Shown here: positions 34,328 through 42,913 of the stretch, piece by piece
Position numbering within the stretch: the stretch's first letter is position 1
How the letters are laid out: every line of letters begins with the position of its first letter
From: an uncultured Tenacibaculum sp.
GTDB taxonomy: Bacteria; Bacteroidota; Bacteroidia; Flavobacteriales; Flavobacteriaceae
Length of the DNA: 64,000 nucleotides
Direction: 5' to 3'
NCBI GenBank assembly: GCA_947501615.1
Contig: CANMWK010000015.1
Span: 62,001-126,000 of the forward strand
The notes under the pieces: generated by a model
Database searches by the model: none
What the model was told of the DNA's origin: nothing
Seen by the model: only the letters and a program-made list of their open reading frames with translations
Made by a program: the position numbers and the translations under genes

Positions 34328-36355
34328 CTACAGTGCAGAAGCTAATCTACTACCTTGGTCAATTGCTCTTTTAGCATCTAACTCTGCGGCAACATCTGCA
34401 CCTCCTATTACGTGAACTTTAACGCCTTTCGCTTGTAATGGCTGTAATAATTCTTTGAATGGTAACTGTCCTGCACAAATAATAACATTGTCTACTTCTA
34501 ACACTTTTTGTTCTTCATTTTGCGTGTAGTGTAACCCTTGATCATCTATTTTATCATACTGTACTTCGTTGATAAATTGTACATTCTTTTTCTTCAAATT
34601 TGCTCTATGTATCCAACCTGTAGTTTTCCCTAAGTTACCTCCGAATTTACCTTTACTACGTTTGAACATAAAGATTTCTCTCGGGGAAGGATGCACATGT
34701 TTTGCTACACCTTCAATTCCGCTTCTGGCTTCTAAATTTTTATCGATTCCCCATTCGTTTAACCAAGCATCAATATTTTGGGAAGTACTTTCTCCTTCAT
34801 GCGATAAATACTCCGATAAATCGAAACCTATTCCTCCAGCACCAATAACAGCAACTCGCTTTCCTACTTCTTTCTTATGCTTAAGTACATCTATATAATT
34901 GAGCACTTTATCATGATCAACACCAGTAATTCTTGGTGTTCTTGGTGTAATTCCTGTAGCCAAAATAATTTCATCAAAATCACCTTGAGCTAAATCTTCA
35001 GCATTAACTCTTGTATTTAGTTTTAAGTTTACATTATGAAGTTCAATTTGTTTACCAAAATATCGTATCGTTTCATAAAACTCTTCTTTACCTGGAATTT
35101 GTTTTGCTATGTTGAATTGACCTCCAATTTCACTTTCACTATCAAACAATGTAACTTCGTGTCCTCTTTGAGCTGCAACAGTTGATGCCGCTAATCCTGC
35201 TGGACCAGCACCCACTACAGCTACTTTTTTCTTTTGAGTTGTTTGTTCATAATTCAATTCAGTTTCATGACACGCTCTAGGATTCACCAAACAACTCGCT
35301 ACTTTTTGCTCAAAAACATGATCTAAGCAAGCCTGATTACAAGCTATACAAGTATTAATTTCTTCATCTTTTTCTTGTGCTGCTTTATTCACCCATTCTG
35401 GGTCTGCAAGAAATGGACGCGCCATAGAAATCATATCAGCATGTCCTTCAGATAACACTTTTTCGGCCGTCTCCGGCATATTTATTCTGTTGGAAGTTAC
35501 TAAAGGAATAGAAACTTCGCTTTTCATTTTTTTAGTAACCCAAGTAAATGCTGCTCTAGGAACCGAAGTAGCAATTGTTGGAATTCTAGCTTCATGCCAA
35601 CCAATTCCAGTATTAATAATGGTTGCTCCTGCTTTTTCTATTTCTTTTCCTAATTGTACAATTTCATCCCAAGAGCTTCCATTTTCGACTAAATCTAACA
35701 TTGAAAGTCTATAAATAATGATAAAATTCTCACCAACTTTCTCTCTGGTTTGTTTTACCAACTCTATGGGTAACCTCATGCGATTTTCGTAACTACCACC
35801 CCAATCATCATTTCTTTTATTGGTTCTTTTAGCTATAAATTGATTAATTAAATAACCTTCAGACCCCATGATTTCAATTCCATCATAACCTGCTTCTTTA
35901 GCTAGTGATGCTGACTTCACAAAATCTTTAATTGTTCTCTTAATACCAGATTCCCTAAGTTTAAAGGGTTTGAATGGTGTTATTGGCGATTTAATAGCAG
36001 ATGGCGCTACATTTAAAGGATGATAACCATACCTTCCTGCATGTAAAATTTGCATACAAATTTTACCTCCTTCAGCATGCACTGCTTCAGTTATTACTTT
36101 ATGTTTATCCGCATGTTTTTTTGTACTCATTCTTGCAGAAAATGGTCCTGTCCAGCCCTGAACATTTGGAGCAATTCCTCCTGTAACAATTAAGCCTACT
36201 CCTCCTTTTGCTCTTTCTGCATAAAATCTTGCTATCTTTTCATACCCATTTTTCTCTTCTTCTAAACCAGTATGCATAGATCCCATCAGGATTCTATTCT
36301 TAAGTGTAGTAAAACCTAAATCTAATGGTTCAAAAATATTCTTATACTTAGTCAT
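34328..36355 (-). CDS. NADPH-dependent 2,4-dienoyl-CoA reductase/old yellow enzyme family
   Basis: The 675-aa flavoprotein has an OYE-type TIM barrel (1-~340). A [4Fe-4S] Cys cluster C-I-A-C-N-Q-A-C-L plus C-L-V-N-P lies near 335-355, and an FAD/NAD domain carries G-A-G-P-A-G-L-A and G-A-G-G-I-G-F-D. This is the FadH layout, used to reduce dienoyl-CoA in the oxidation of unsaturated fatty acids. Related enzymes act on other enones, so the substrate is inferred. It is monocistronic, and a TTATGCATGCATAA palindrome lies 20 bp upstream of its ATG. Confidence 0.88.
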   Translation of the reverse strand: MTKYKNIFEPLDLGFTTLKNRILMGSMHTGLEEEKNGYEKIARFYAERAKGGVGLIVTGGIAPNVQGWTGPFSARMSTKKHADKHKVITEAVHAEGGKICMQILHAGRYGYHPLNVAPSAIKSPITPFKPFKLRESGIKRTIKDFVKSASLAKEAGYDGIEIMGSEGYLINQFIAKRTNKRNDDWGGSYENRMRLPIELVKQTREKVGENFIIIYRLSMLDLVENGSSWDEIVQLGKEIEKAGATIINTGIGWHEARIPTIATSVPRAAFTWVTKKMKSEVSIPLVTSNRINMPETAEKVLSEGHADMISMARPFLADPEWVNKAAQEKDEEINTCIACNQACLDHVFEQKVASCLVNPRACHETELNYEQTTQKKKVAVVGAGPAGLAASTVAAQRGHEVTLFDSESEIGGQFNIAKQIPGKEEFYETIRYFGKQIELHNVNLKLNTRVNAEDLAQGDFDEIILATGITPRTPRITGVDHDKVLNYIDVLKHKKEVGKRVAVIGAGGIGFDLSEYLSHEGESTSQNIDAWLNEWGIDKNLEARSGIEGVAKHVHPSPREIFMFKRSKGKFGGNLGKTTGWIHRANLKKKNVQFINEVQYDKIDDQGLHYTQNEEQKVLEVDNVIICAGQLPFKELLQPLQAKGVKVHVIGGADVAAELDAKRAIDQGSRLASAL

Positions 36356-36375
36356 TTAGTCTGATTTTAATTTTA

Positions 36376-36389
36376 TTATGCATGCATAA
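36376..36389. promoter_or_regulatory. Palindrome TTATGCATGCATAA upstream of dienoyl-CoA reductase
   Basis: A perfect 14-bp palindrome lies 20 bp before the ATG, in the promoter zone. A TetR-type or similar regulator could bind it; no regulator gene adjoins. Confidence 0.35.
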
Positions 36390-36584
36390 CATTTGCAAGA
36401 TACTTTTATTTTTCGAAATCTTATACCTTAATTTTCCTTAAATCAATATTTTTTTATCCTAGATTTTATAAAAACGTAAATATTACACACCTGTTCGTTA
36501 ATTATATTCTTATTGCTTTTATTATACAAACCTTGTTGAAAAAGAATATTAATTTATAAACTTAACATGACCCTAATTTAAACA

Positions 36585-36615
36585 AAAAAGTCAATCATAG
36601 TATGATTGACTTTTT
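36585..36615 (-). terminator. Terminator of the pirin-end operon
   Basis: Perfect 15-bp arms AAAAAGTCAATCATA and TATGATTGACTTTTT around one base, with a T-run on the minus strand past the pirin stop. Confidence 0.85.
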
Positions 36616-36644
36616 GTTTTTTGCTCCTAAACTGTTGTATTCAT

Positions 36645-37367
36645 TTAGATTATCATTGGCACTTCAATAAACAATAATTCTGAAGTAGTGTTTGCATTTA
36701 ATTGAAATGAGGATGTTTTAGTAATCCCTAAAGCATCTCTATCTGAAATTAACTGATCATTTACAATAACTTCTCCAGATATATTCATTAAATACACCCC
36801 ACTTTCTTCTGATTTCAACTCATATGTAAATGTTTCACCTTCATCTAAATCAATTCTTGAAAGTTGTGCTTTTTGATGCACTTTTAAACCATCAAAATTA
36901 TCATCATCTATAGAACTTACCAGAACTTGAAGTTTGTTTTTTCTGTCTTCAGGTTGAAACGTTTTTTGATTATATCTTGGTTTTACACCTTCTTCATTAG
37001 GTATAATCCAAATTTGAAATAAACTTAAATACGTATCAGCAGTTCCATTCATTTCAGAATGATAAATTCCTCTACCTGCTGACATAACTTGAACCTCATT
37101 TGGATTTACATATAACCATTCATTCGAAGTATTGTCCTTGTGCTTTAATACACCACTCAACGGAATTGTAATAATCTCCATATTTTGATGTGGATGCGTG
37201 CTAAATCCCATACTCGGTGCAATTAAATCATCATTCAAAACACGTAACGCCCCAAAGTGCACTCGTTCAGGATTGTAAAAATTAGCAAAACTAAAAGAGT
37301 AATTTGCTTGTAACCAACCATGATTTGCAAAACCACGTGTATCTGCTGAAAATTTCTCTATCTGCAT
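36645..37367 (-). CDS. Pirin family protein
   Basis: The 240-aa bicupin has the pirin metal ligands in F-S-T-H-P-H-Q-N-M-E (HxH...E) and the later Y-H-S-E. Pirins include quercetin dioxygenases and redox sensors. It is last in an operon with MarR, an NADPH-dependent FMN reductase and a DoxX-like protein, suggesting response to quinones or oxidants. It starts 6 bp after the MarR gene. Confidence 0.92.
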   Translation of the reverse strand: MQIEKFSADTRGFANHGWLQANYSFSFANFYNPERVHFGALRVLNDDLIAPSMGFSTHPHQNMEIITIPLSGVLKHKDNTSNEWLYVNPNEVQVMSAGRGIYHSEMNGTADTYLSLFQIWIIPNEEGVKPRYNQKTFQPEDRKNKLQVLVSSIDDDNFDGLKVHQKAQLSRIDLDEGETFTYELKSEESGVYLMNISGEVIVNDQLISDRDALGITKTSSFQLNANTTSELLFIEVPMII

Positions 37368-37373
37368 AGCTAT

Positions 37374-37814
37374 TTATCTTATTTTATCTAATAAATCACT
37401 TAATAATTGAGCTTCCTTTTCAGTTAGTCGATCTAAAGGATTCAATGTATCTATTTCTTTATCAATTTCTGTTAACAACAATAAACCTTCATCAGAAATA
37501 GCAACATAAATTTCTCTTCTATCCACCTCGCCTTTAGACCTATAAATTAAATTTTTCTCAACTAATTTATCCATCAAACGAGTTGCATTAGGTGCACGCT
37601 CTACCATTCGGTCTTTTACTACCTTGACTTTGATTTTCTCTGCAGCTCCTCTTAAAATTCTAAGAATATTGTATTGCTGAGGTGAAATACCATACACTTT
37701 AAAAAACTCTACTTCTTTACTATTTATCCAATTTGCTGTAAATTTTATATTGATAAAAGCTTTAAAACGATGATTATCAAAGGTTGAATGAATATCCTTG
37801 CTAATATCTCCCAT
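37374..37814 (-). CDS. MarR family transcriptional regulator
   Basis: The 146-aa winged-helix protein has a recognition region near 60-100 (N-A-T-R-L-M-D-K-L-V-E-K-N-L-I) and the wing D-R-R-E-I-Y-V. It probably represses its own DoxX-first operon, whose promoter holds a TTTCCATGGAAA palindrome. The ligand is likely a phenolic or quinone compound by analogy with MarR-type regulators next to reductases and pirins; this is inference. Confidence 0.9.
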   Translation of the reverse strand: MGDISKDIHSTFDNHRFKAFINIKFTANWINSKEVEFFKVYGISPQQYNILRILRGAAEKIKVKVVKDRMVERAPNATRLMDKLVEKNLIYRSKGEVDRREIYVAISDEGLLLLTEIDKEIDTLNPLDRLTEKEAQLLSDLLDKIR

Positions 37815-37817
37815 TTA

Positions 37818-38348
37818 TTACAATACTGATTCTAAACTTTTAACCGCTTCAGATAATTGTTTAAGTAGCTCTGGATTTACAATTTTATCTTCTTTGAAAT
37901 TATCATTAAAAGAAGGTAAACTAAAACTACCTTTTATAGCTGCTCCAAAATGAGGAAAACTATTTAAGGCAGTGTTTAAAACTGTAGCCCCTCCTCTACC
38001 TCCAGGTGAAGTTGCTAAAACTAATACTGGTTTATTCTTAAATACAGTTTTATCTTTTCTAGACACCCAATCTAATAGGTTTTTAAATGCTGCTGTATAA
38101 CTACCATTATGTTCTGCTAAAGAAATAATAATAGCATCGCTACTTACCAATTCATCATTAAATCGAATTGCTGCTTGAGGAAACTCATTTTTTCCCTCAA
38201 CATCAACACTATACAAAGGTAATTCGAAATCATTTAGATCTAAAACTTCAAACTCATTGTTTTCTAACAAACTAGCTGCAAATGTTGCTAATTTTTTATT
38301 GATTGAATTTTTACTATTACTACCTGCAAAAGCTACTACTTTACCCAT
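37818..38348 (-). CDS. NADPH-dependent FMN reductase family protein
   Basis: The 176-aa flavodoxin-fold reductase has the phosphate loop A-G-S-N-S-K-N-S-I-N-K (residues 7-17), E-H-N-G-S-Y-T-A-A-F-K-N-L-L-D-W and S-P-G-G-R-G-G. It likely reduces quinones or azo compounds with NADPH via FMN. Its start overlaps the DoxX-like gene by 13 bp and its stop is 3 bp before the MarR start, so all are translationally linked. Confidence 0.92.
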   Translation of the reverse strand: MGKVVAFAGSNSKNSINKKLATFAASLLENNEFEVLDLNDFELPLYSVDVEGKNEFPQAAIRFNDELVSSDAIIISLAEHNGSYTAAFKNLLDWVSRKDKTVFKNKPVLVLATSPGGRGGATVLNTALNSFPHFGAAIKGSFSLPSFNDNFKEDKIVNPELLKQLSEAVKSLESVL

Positions 38349-38695
38349 CTTTTTTTGTTGAAATTATATGAAATTAATACGAATACGAAACCTATAGCTG
38401 CCAACATTTGTTGACCATCTTTAATCATTACATGTGCAAAGAATGCAAGAACGGTATTAAAAAAGAAACCTGCATAGGCCCATTCTTTTAATGATCTATT
38501 ATTAATAAACCAAATAGTAACTAAACCTAAAAGTTTCGCAATTGCTAATGGATAAATTATATATGTAGGATACCCCATTCCTTCGAAAGCTTTGACTATA
38601 TGCTCATGGTTAAAGAAATACATCCCTGCAGAAAATAACATTAGCAATGTTAACAACCCTGTAGCTACATAAAAAATAATTTGATTTGTTTTCAT
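38336..38695 (-). CDS. DoxX-like membrane protein
   Basis: The 119-aa protein has four membrane segments and the DoxX-family look (F-S-A-G-M-Y-F-F, F-E-G-M-G-Y-P-T-Y-I-I-Y-P-L-A-I-A-K-L-L-G). It is first in the MarR/pirin operon and overlaps the reductase. Relatives in other bacteria link to quinone or thiosulfate redox chemistry, but its role is unknown. Promoter and palindrome lie directly upstream. Confidence 0.82.
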   Translation of the reverse strand: MKTNQIIFYVATGLLTLLMLFSAGMYFFNHEHIVKAFEGMGYPTYIIYPLAIAKLLGLVTIWFINNRSLKEWAYAGFFFNTVLAFFAHVMIKDGQQMLAAIGFVFVLISYNFNKKRWVK

Positions 38696-38712
38696 TTTTA
38701 AAAATTATACTA

Positions 38713-38740
38713 CAAAAATACAAAATAGTTTCCATGGAAA
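38713..38740 (-). promoter_or_regulatory. Promoter and operator of the DoxX-FMN reductase-MarR-pirin operon
   Basis: On the minus strand TATTTTTG (38720-38713) fits the TAnnTTTG -7 box, and the 12-bp palindrome TTTCCATGGAAA (38729-38740) lies directly upstream. A repressor bound there would block the promoter; the MarR of the operon is the natural candidate. Confidence 0.5.
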
Positions 38741-38780
38741 GTAAATATGTTTCAAATTATTTATTTAAAGAATAAAATTA

Positions 38781-38818
38781 ATTTAAATATATTTGCATAA
38801 GTACTTATATATTTAAAT
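38781..38818 (+). promoter_or_regulatory. Promoter with nested palindromes upstream of the MarR-GNAT gene
   Basis: TATATTTG (38788-38795) is an exact -7 match. The perfect palindrome ATAAGTACTTAT (38797-38808) covers the start-site area. Outer arms ATTTAAATATA (38781-38791) and TATATTTAAAT (38808-38818) also match. This looks like an autoregulatory MarR operator. Confidence 0.5.
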
Positions 38819-38826
38819 ATATTATT

Positions 38827-39780
38827 ATGGATGCTTTACAAGGAATAGGAGAAATAGGTATTGGTTCACGATTGAAAAGATTGAGTGAGTATATGATGAA
38901 AGATACTCAGTTGGTTTATAATCATTTTGGATTTGATTTCGATCCGTACCTATTCCCTACTTTCAAAATTATACTTCATAAAGAAGAGGTGACGAATACT
39001 GAGATTAATCAGAGTTTAAAAACATCACAACCAGCAACAACTCAAGTCATCAATAAACTTGACAAAAAAGGGTTAATTATTCTAAAAAAACATCCTAGTG
39101 ACAAAAGAAAAAAGTTAATTACGCTTTCAGAAAAAGGAAAAAAATTAGCTAATGAAATTCAACCTTTGTGGAAAAGCATAGAACATATCATTAAGGAATA
39201 TACAAGAATTACATCAGACTCTTTAATAGAACATATTAACAAATTAGAACAAAAATTTATTCAAAAAAAATTCGGTGAAGCTATTATGGAACATTACATT
39301 GCTAACAACAAAAAACAACTAGAAATTATAAGTTTTTCAGAAGAATTTGCTAGTTCTTTTTACGACTTAAATATTGAATGGTTACAAACATTTTTTTATG
39401 TAGAACCTTTTGATGAAGAAGTTTTAGGCAAACCTAAACAATACATTATAGATAAAGGTGGACATATATTTTTTGCAAAATTAAACAATGAAATCGTAGG
39501 TACAGTAGCTTTAATGCCTCTTGACAATAAAGGTACTTTTGAATTGACTAAAATGGCGGTTTCTCCTACACATAGAGGACATAAAATAGGACAACAGCTT
39601 ATAACTAAATGTATTGATTTTGCTAAGCAAGAACAATTTAGCACGCTACTACTCTACTCTAATACCCGATTAGAAAACGCTATTTATATATATAGAAAAT
39701 ATGGTTTTGTTGAGGTTCCTTTGGAAGAAAACTCACCGTATAAGCGCAGTGATATAAAAATGATCTATAAAGGGAACTAA
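38827..39780 (+). CDS. MarR-type regulator fused to GNAT acetyltransferase
   Basis: The 317-aa protein joins a MarR winged-helix domain (~1-150, with T-T-Q-V-I-N-K-L-D-K-K-G-L-I and the wing D-K-R-K-K-L-I) to a GNAT domain (~165-317, M-A-V-S-P-T-H-R-G-H-K-I-G-Q-Q-L). This bifunctional layout is known in bacteria. Its acetyl acceptor is unknown. The decarboxylase gene follows after 14 bp, so the two form an operon, and the nested palindromes upstream fit autoregulation. Confidence 0.9.
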   Translation: MDALQGIGEIGIGSRLKRLSEYMMKDTQLVYNHFGFDFDPYLFPTFKIILHKEEVTNTEINQSLKTSQPATTQVINKLDKKGLIILKKHPSDKRKKLITLSEKGKKLANEIQPLWKSIEHIIKEYTRITSDSLIEHINKLEQKFIQKKFGEAIMEHYIANNKKQLEIISFSEEFASSFYDLNIEWLQTFFYVEPFDEEVLGKPKQYIIDKGGHIFFAKLNNEIVGTVALMPLDNKGTFELTKMAVSPTHRGHKIGQQLITKCIDFAKQEQFSTLLLYSNTRLENAIYIYRKYGFVEVPLEENSPYKRSDIKMIYKGN

Positions 39781-39794
39781 TTAAATAAAACGTT

Positions 39795-41195
39795 ATGGAT
39801 AACCTGCAAGAAAGAATTTATAAAGAATTTGAAGGTAAAGAAATTTTTAAACAAGCATTAGATAATGGTTTAGACTATTTGAATACGATTTTTGATAGAA
39901 ATGTGTATCCCTCTGAAGAGGCATTACAAGGTCTGAAAAACTTTGATGAAGAGCTCCCAGAACATTCAACAGATGCTAAACAAGTACTAACACAGTTACA
40001 TCAATATGGTAGCCCTGCTACAACAGCAACTATGGGTGGGCGATATTTTGGCTTTGTTGCTAGTAGTGTAACTCCCATTGGGATTGCGGCTAAAAACTTA
40101 GCTACATTTTGGGATCAGGCTCCTGCTATGCATGTCTTATCTCCAATAGGATGTAAATTAGAAGCCGTAGTAGAACAATGGCTTGTTAATCTTTTTAATT
40201 TACCAAAAGATTCTTGTGCAGGGTTTGTTAGTGGTACTTCTACAGCTAATCTATGTGGTTTGGCTGCTGCTAGATATCATATCCTGAAAAAGAATAACTG
40301 GGATGTTTCTAAAAAGGGGTTGAGAAATTCTCCAAAAATTAGAATCGTAACTGGTAAACAAGCACATGCAACAGTAACTAAAGCTATAGGTATTTTAGGA
40401 TTAGGAAGTGATGCTATTGAATGGGTAGATGTTGACCAGCAGGGAAGAATTCTTACCGAATCTGTTCCAGAATTAGATCAAAATACAATTTTAATACTAC
40501 AAGCTGGAAATGTAAACAGCGGAGCTTTTGATAATTTTAAGGAACTTTGTAAAAAAGCGAAAGCAGTAGATGCATGGGTTCATATAGATGGTGCTTTTGG
40601 TTTATGGGCACAGACCGTAGAAAGATTAAAGCATTTAACGCTAGGAATGGAACTTGCTGATTCTTGGGCTGTAGATGCACATAAAACTTTAAATACTCCT
40701 TATGATAATGGTATTGTTTTATGCGCCAATAGAGAAGCTTTAATTTCCGCATTGCATATGTCTGGCAGTTATATTGTTCAAAGTGATCAAAGAGATGGGA
40801 TGTTGTATACTCCAGAAATGTCAAGAAGAGCTAGAATAATTGAACTATGGGCTACTTTAAAATATCTTGGTAAATCAGGTGTAGACGAACTTGTACATAC
40901 CCTATATGAAAGAGCTAAACTTTTTGCGGATACCATTCGTACTGTAGATGGTTTTAATGTTGAAAATGATGTCGTTTTCAATCAGGTTATAGTTCGCTGT
41001 GCTACTGATGAGTTAACAGAAAAAGTATTACATAAAATTCAAGAATTAAGAGATTGTTGGCTAGGTGGTTCAGTATGGTTTGGTAAAAAAGTAATGCGTG
41101 TAAGTTTTTGTTCGTGGGCTACTACTGAAAATGATATAACGATAGCAGTTAATTCATTTAGAAAAGCTTTAGAACTAATAACTTCTTCTAAATAA
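39795..41195 (+). CDS. PLP-dependent group II decarboxylase family protein
   Basis: The 466-aa aspartate aminotransferase-fold enzyme has the PLP lysine in V-D-A-H-K-T-L-N-T-P, the preceding W-V-H-I-D-G-A-F-G and F-V-S-G-T-S-T-A-N. Group II members decarboxylate aromatic amino acids, glutamate or related amines; the substrate cannot be told. Its link to a MarR-GNAT gene suggests the regulator controls it and might acetylate the amine produced; this is inference. Confidence 0.88.
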   Translation: MDNLQERIYKEFEGKEIFKQALDNGLDYLNTIFDRNVYPSEEALQGLKNFDEELPEHSTDAKQVLTQLHQYGSPATTATMGGRYFGFVASSVTPIGIAAKNLATFWDQAPAMHVLSPIGCKLEAVVEQWLVNLFNLPKDSCAGFVSGTSTANLCGLAAARYHILKKNNWDVSKKGLRNSPKIRIVTGKQAHATVTKAIGILGLGSDAIEWVDVDQQGRILTESVPELDQNTILILQAGNVNSGAFDNFKELCKKAKAVDAWVHIDGAFGLWAQTVERLKHLTLGMELADSWAVDAHKTLNTPYDNGIVLCANREALISALHMSGSYIVQSDQRDGMLYTPEMSRRARIIELWATLKYLGKSGVDELVHTLYERAKLFADTIRTVDGFNVENDVVFNQVIVRCATDELTEKVLHKIQELRDCWLGGSVWFGKKVMRVSFCSWATTENDITIAVNSFRKALELITSSK

Positions 41196-41277
41196 TGAAG
41201 TTTATATTTATAATCTACATGAATGTTTGGCAATACCAACCCATATAAAAACTCTTAAATATTGAATACATAAACTG

Positions 41278-41305
41278 CTATGGATTAAAAGTTACCATAG
41301 TTTTT
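41278..41305 (+). terminator. Probable terminator after the decarboxylase
   Basis: CTATGG (41278-41283) and CCATAG (41295-41300) with an 11-nt loop and T6. The stem is short, so strength is doubtful. Confidence 0.45.
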
Positions 41306-41323
41306 GTTATGACTGAAAGTCAG

Positions 41324-41347
41324 TCTTGATTCTTGATTCTTGATTCT
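41324..41347. repeat. Heptamer tandem repeat TCTTGAT
   Basis: Just over three copies of TCTTGAT lie in the gap between the decarboxylase and the EamA gene. A second heptamer array lies at 45515. Confidence 0.7.
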
Positions 41348-41456
41348 AAAAATACTAATTACAAATTACGCTCAATAAATATTATTAGGTATCCCTGAAA
41401 CTTATAAATTGTTTGATAACACTAGAGCATAATTATGATTTAATATGGATATTCAA

Positions 41457-41464
41457 TAGTTTTG
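41457..41464 (+). promoter_or_regulatory. -7 promoter element for the EamA transporter
   Basis: TAGTTTTG fits TAnnTTTG exactly, 29 bp before the ATG at 41494. It supports that start over the TTG at 41413. Confidence 0.5.
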
Positions 41465-41493
41465 CGCTTTTAATTTTTAAAATTAGATCGCTA

Positions 41494-42396
41494 ATGTGGA
41501 TGTATTTAGGGCTTTTAGCTGCTTTGTTTTTAGGACTACATAACTTATGTAAGAAACATGCTGTTCGTGATAATGAAGTATATCCAGTATTATTAGGTAC
41601 ATTAGTTAGTGGATTGTTACTACTATTACCTTTTTATTTTGGTACACATTTTTTTCCAGAACAAACTTTAAAAGCTGGGTTTTTAATTCAAGACATTGCT
41701 TTAGAAAAACACGGATATATTTTTATTAAATCTATGATTATGTGTTCGTCTTGGATTTTAGCATACCAAGCCTTAAAACATTTACCCTTAACCATTGTAG
41801 CTCCTATTCGTTCTGGTGGTCCTTTCTTTACTTTTTTGGGAGCACTTTTTATTTATCAAGAACGTCCTAGTTTATATCAATGGATTGGTTTTTTCTTGAT
41901 TATATTTTCGGTCTATTTATATTCACAAGTAGGAAAAAAAGAAGGTATTATTTTTAAAAAGAACAAGTGGATTTATGCTATTATTGGCGCTACTTTTTTA
42001 GGTGCTTCAAGTGGTTTATATGATAAGTTTTTGATTCAAAAAATAGATTTAAATCCGCAAACTTTACAATTCTGGTTCTGCTTTTATTGTATACTTATTC
42101 TTTTACTTATTTTAAGTATTATTTGGTTTCCAAAACTTGAAAAACGTAAAGCTTTTCAATGGCGTTGGTCGATACCAGCTGTTGGTGTTTTATTACAAAC
42201 TGCCGATTACTTTTATTTTAAAGCTTTGCAAGATCCTGAAGCTATGATTATGCTTTTGTCTGCTATAAAAAGAAGTCAACTGATTATAGCGGTTGTTATA
42301 GGAGGAATTGTATTTAAAGAAAAGAATAAACGTAAAAAACTGTTGCCACTAGCAGGAATTATGATTGGTGTATTACTCATTTTGTATTCGAATTAA
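41494..42396 (+). CDS. EamA/DMT-family transporter
   Basis: The 300-aa protein has about ten hydrophobic helices in two EamA halves. Visible pieces are A-P-I-R-S-G-G-P-F-F-T-F-L-G-A-L-F near the middle of the first half and F-L-G-A-S-S-G-L-Y-D-K in the second. Members export or import metabolites; the substrate is unknown. A longer frame from a TTG at 41413 would include the promoter, so the ATG at 41494 is chosen. Monocistronic. Confidence 0.85.
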   Translation: MWMYLGLLAALFLGLHNLCKKHAVRDNEVYPVLLGTLVSGLLLLLPFYFGTHFFPEQTLKAGFLIQDIALEKHGYIFIKSMIMCSSWILAYQALKHLPLTIVAPIRSGGPFFTFLGALFIYQERPSLYQWIGFFLIIFSVYLYSQVGKKEGIIFKKNKWIYAIIGATFLGASSGLYDKFLIQKIDLNPQTLQFWFCFYCILILLLILSIIWFPKLEKRKAFQWRWSIPAVGVLLQTADYFYFKALQDPEAMIMLLSAIKRSQLIIAVVIGGIVFKEKNKRKKLLPLAGIMIGVLLILYSN

Positions 42397-42600
42397 AGTT
42401 CCATTCTAGTCCATCAATTTTTCTCTTTTTCATATCAATTGTTTTTATTACAGTCCTTCAACAAAAACATTCCCCAAAAAAAGGACACGAAAACTCAACT
42501 CTCCAACTATTGAAAATACAGTAAAATTATGCTTTCTTTAACAAAATGACAGCTTTAAAACACTATTTTTAAACAAATATTAACCTTAATAAATAATTCT

Positions 42601-42792
42601 ATGTTAAAAAACATTTCAACTTTAGGTAAAAAACTAAACAGACAAGAGCAAACTGCTATTAGTGGAGGAGAATTTTGTATGATCCATTGTCTTGATGAGT
42701 GCATATCTGGATTAGATACTTACACCAGCCAAGGTGGACAATATTGTAGCCAACTATGCATTAAACTTTCAGGAGGGAATGGAGGTTTTTAA
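42601..42792 (+). CDS. Double-glycine leader peptide with Cys-rich core (bacteriocin-like)
   Basis: The 63-aa peptide has a leader M-L-K-N-I-S-T-L-G-K-K-L-N-R-Q-E-Q, ending in the Gly22-Gly23 cleavage motif (A-I-S-G-G). The 40-aa core has five Cys (26, 30, 34, 49, 53), spaced four apart in two groups, and a Gly-rich end. Such leaders are processed by C39-peptidase ABC exporters, none of which is in the window. It may be a bacteriocin, signal peptide or RiPP precursor. It is a separate unit with its own terminator. Confidence 0.8.
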   Translation: MLKNISTLGKKLNRQEQTAISGGEFCMIHCLDECISGLDTYTSQGGQYCSQLCIKLSGGNGGF

Positions 42793-42842
42793 CCAATTCA
42801 AAAACCTATACATCAAATAACAATCATTTGATGTAAAAAATA

Positions 42843-42877
42843 ACCACGCTATTTTTATTGATAGCGTGGTTTTTTTG
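42843..42877 (+). terminator. Terminator of the double-glycine peptide gene
   Basis: ACCACGCTAT (42843-42852) and ATAGCGTGGT (42861-42870) with an 8-nt loop, then T7. It is strong and directional. Confidence 0.9.
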
Positions 42878-42913
42878 AGCAAATATTATTCCTTAGATAA
42901 GTAACTATGAAAA

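Noticed and set aside
41413..41493. TTG-started extension of the EamA gene
   Set aside because: It contains an exact -7 box and lacks membrane character; the ATG at 41494 is better.
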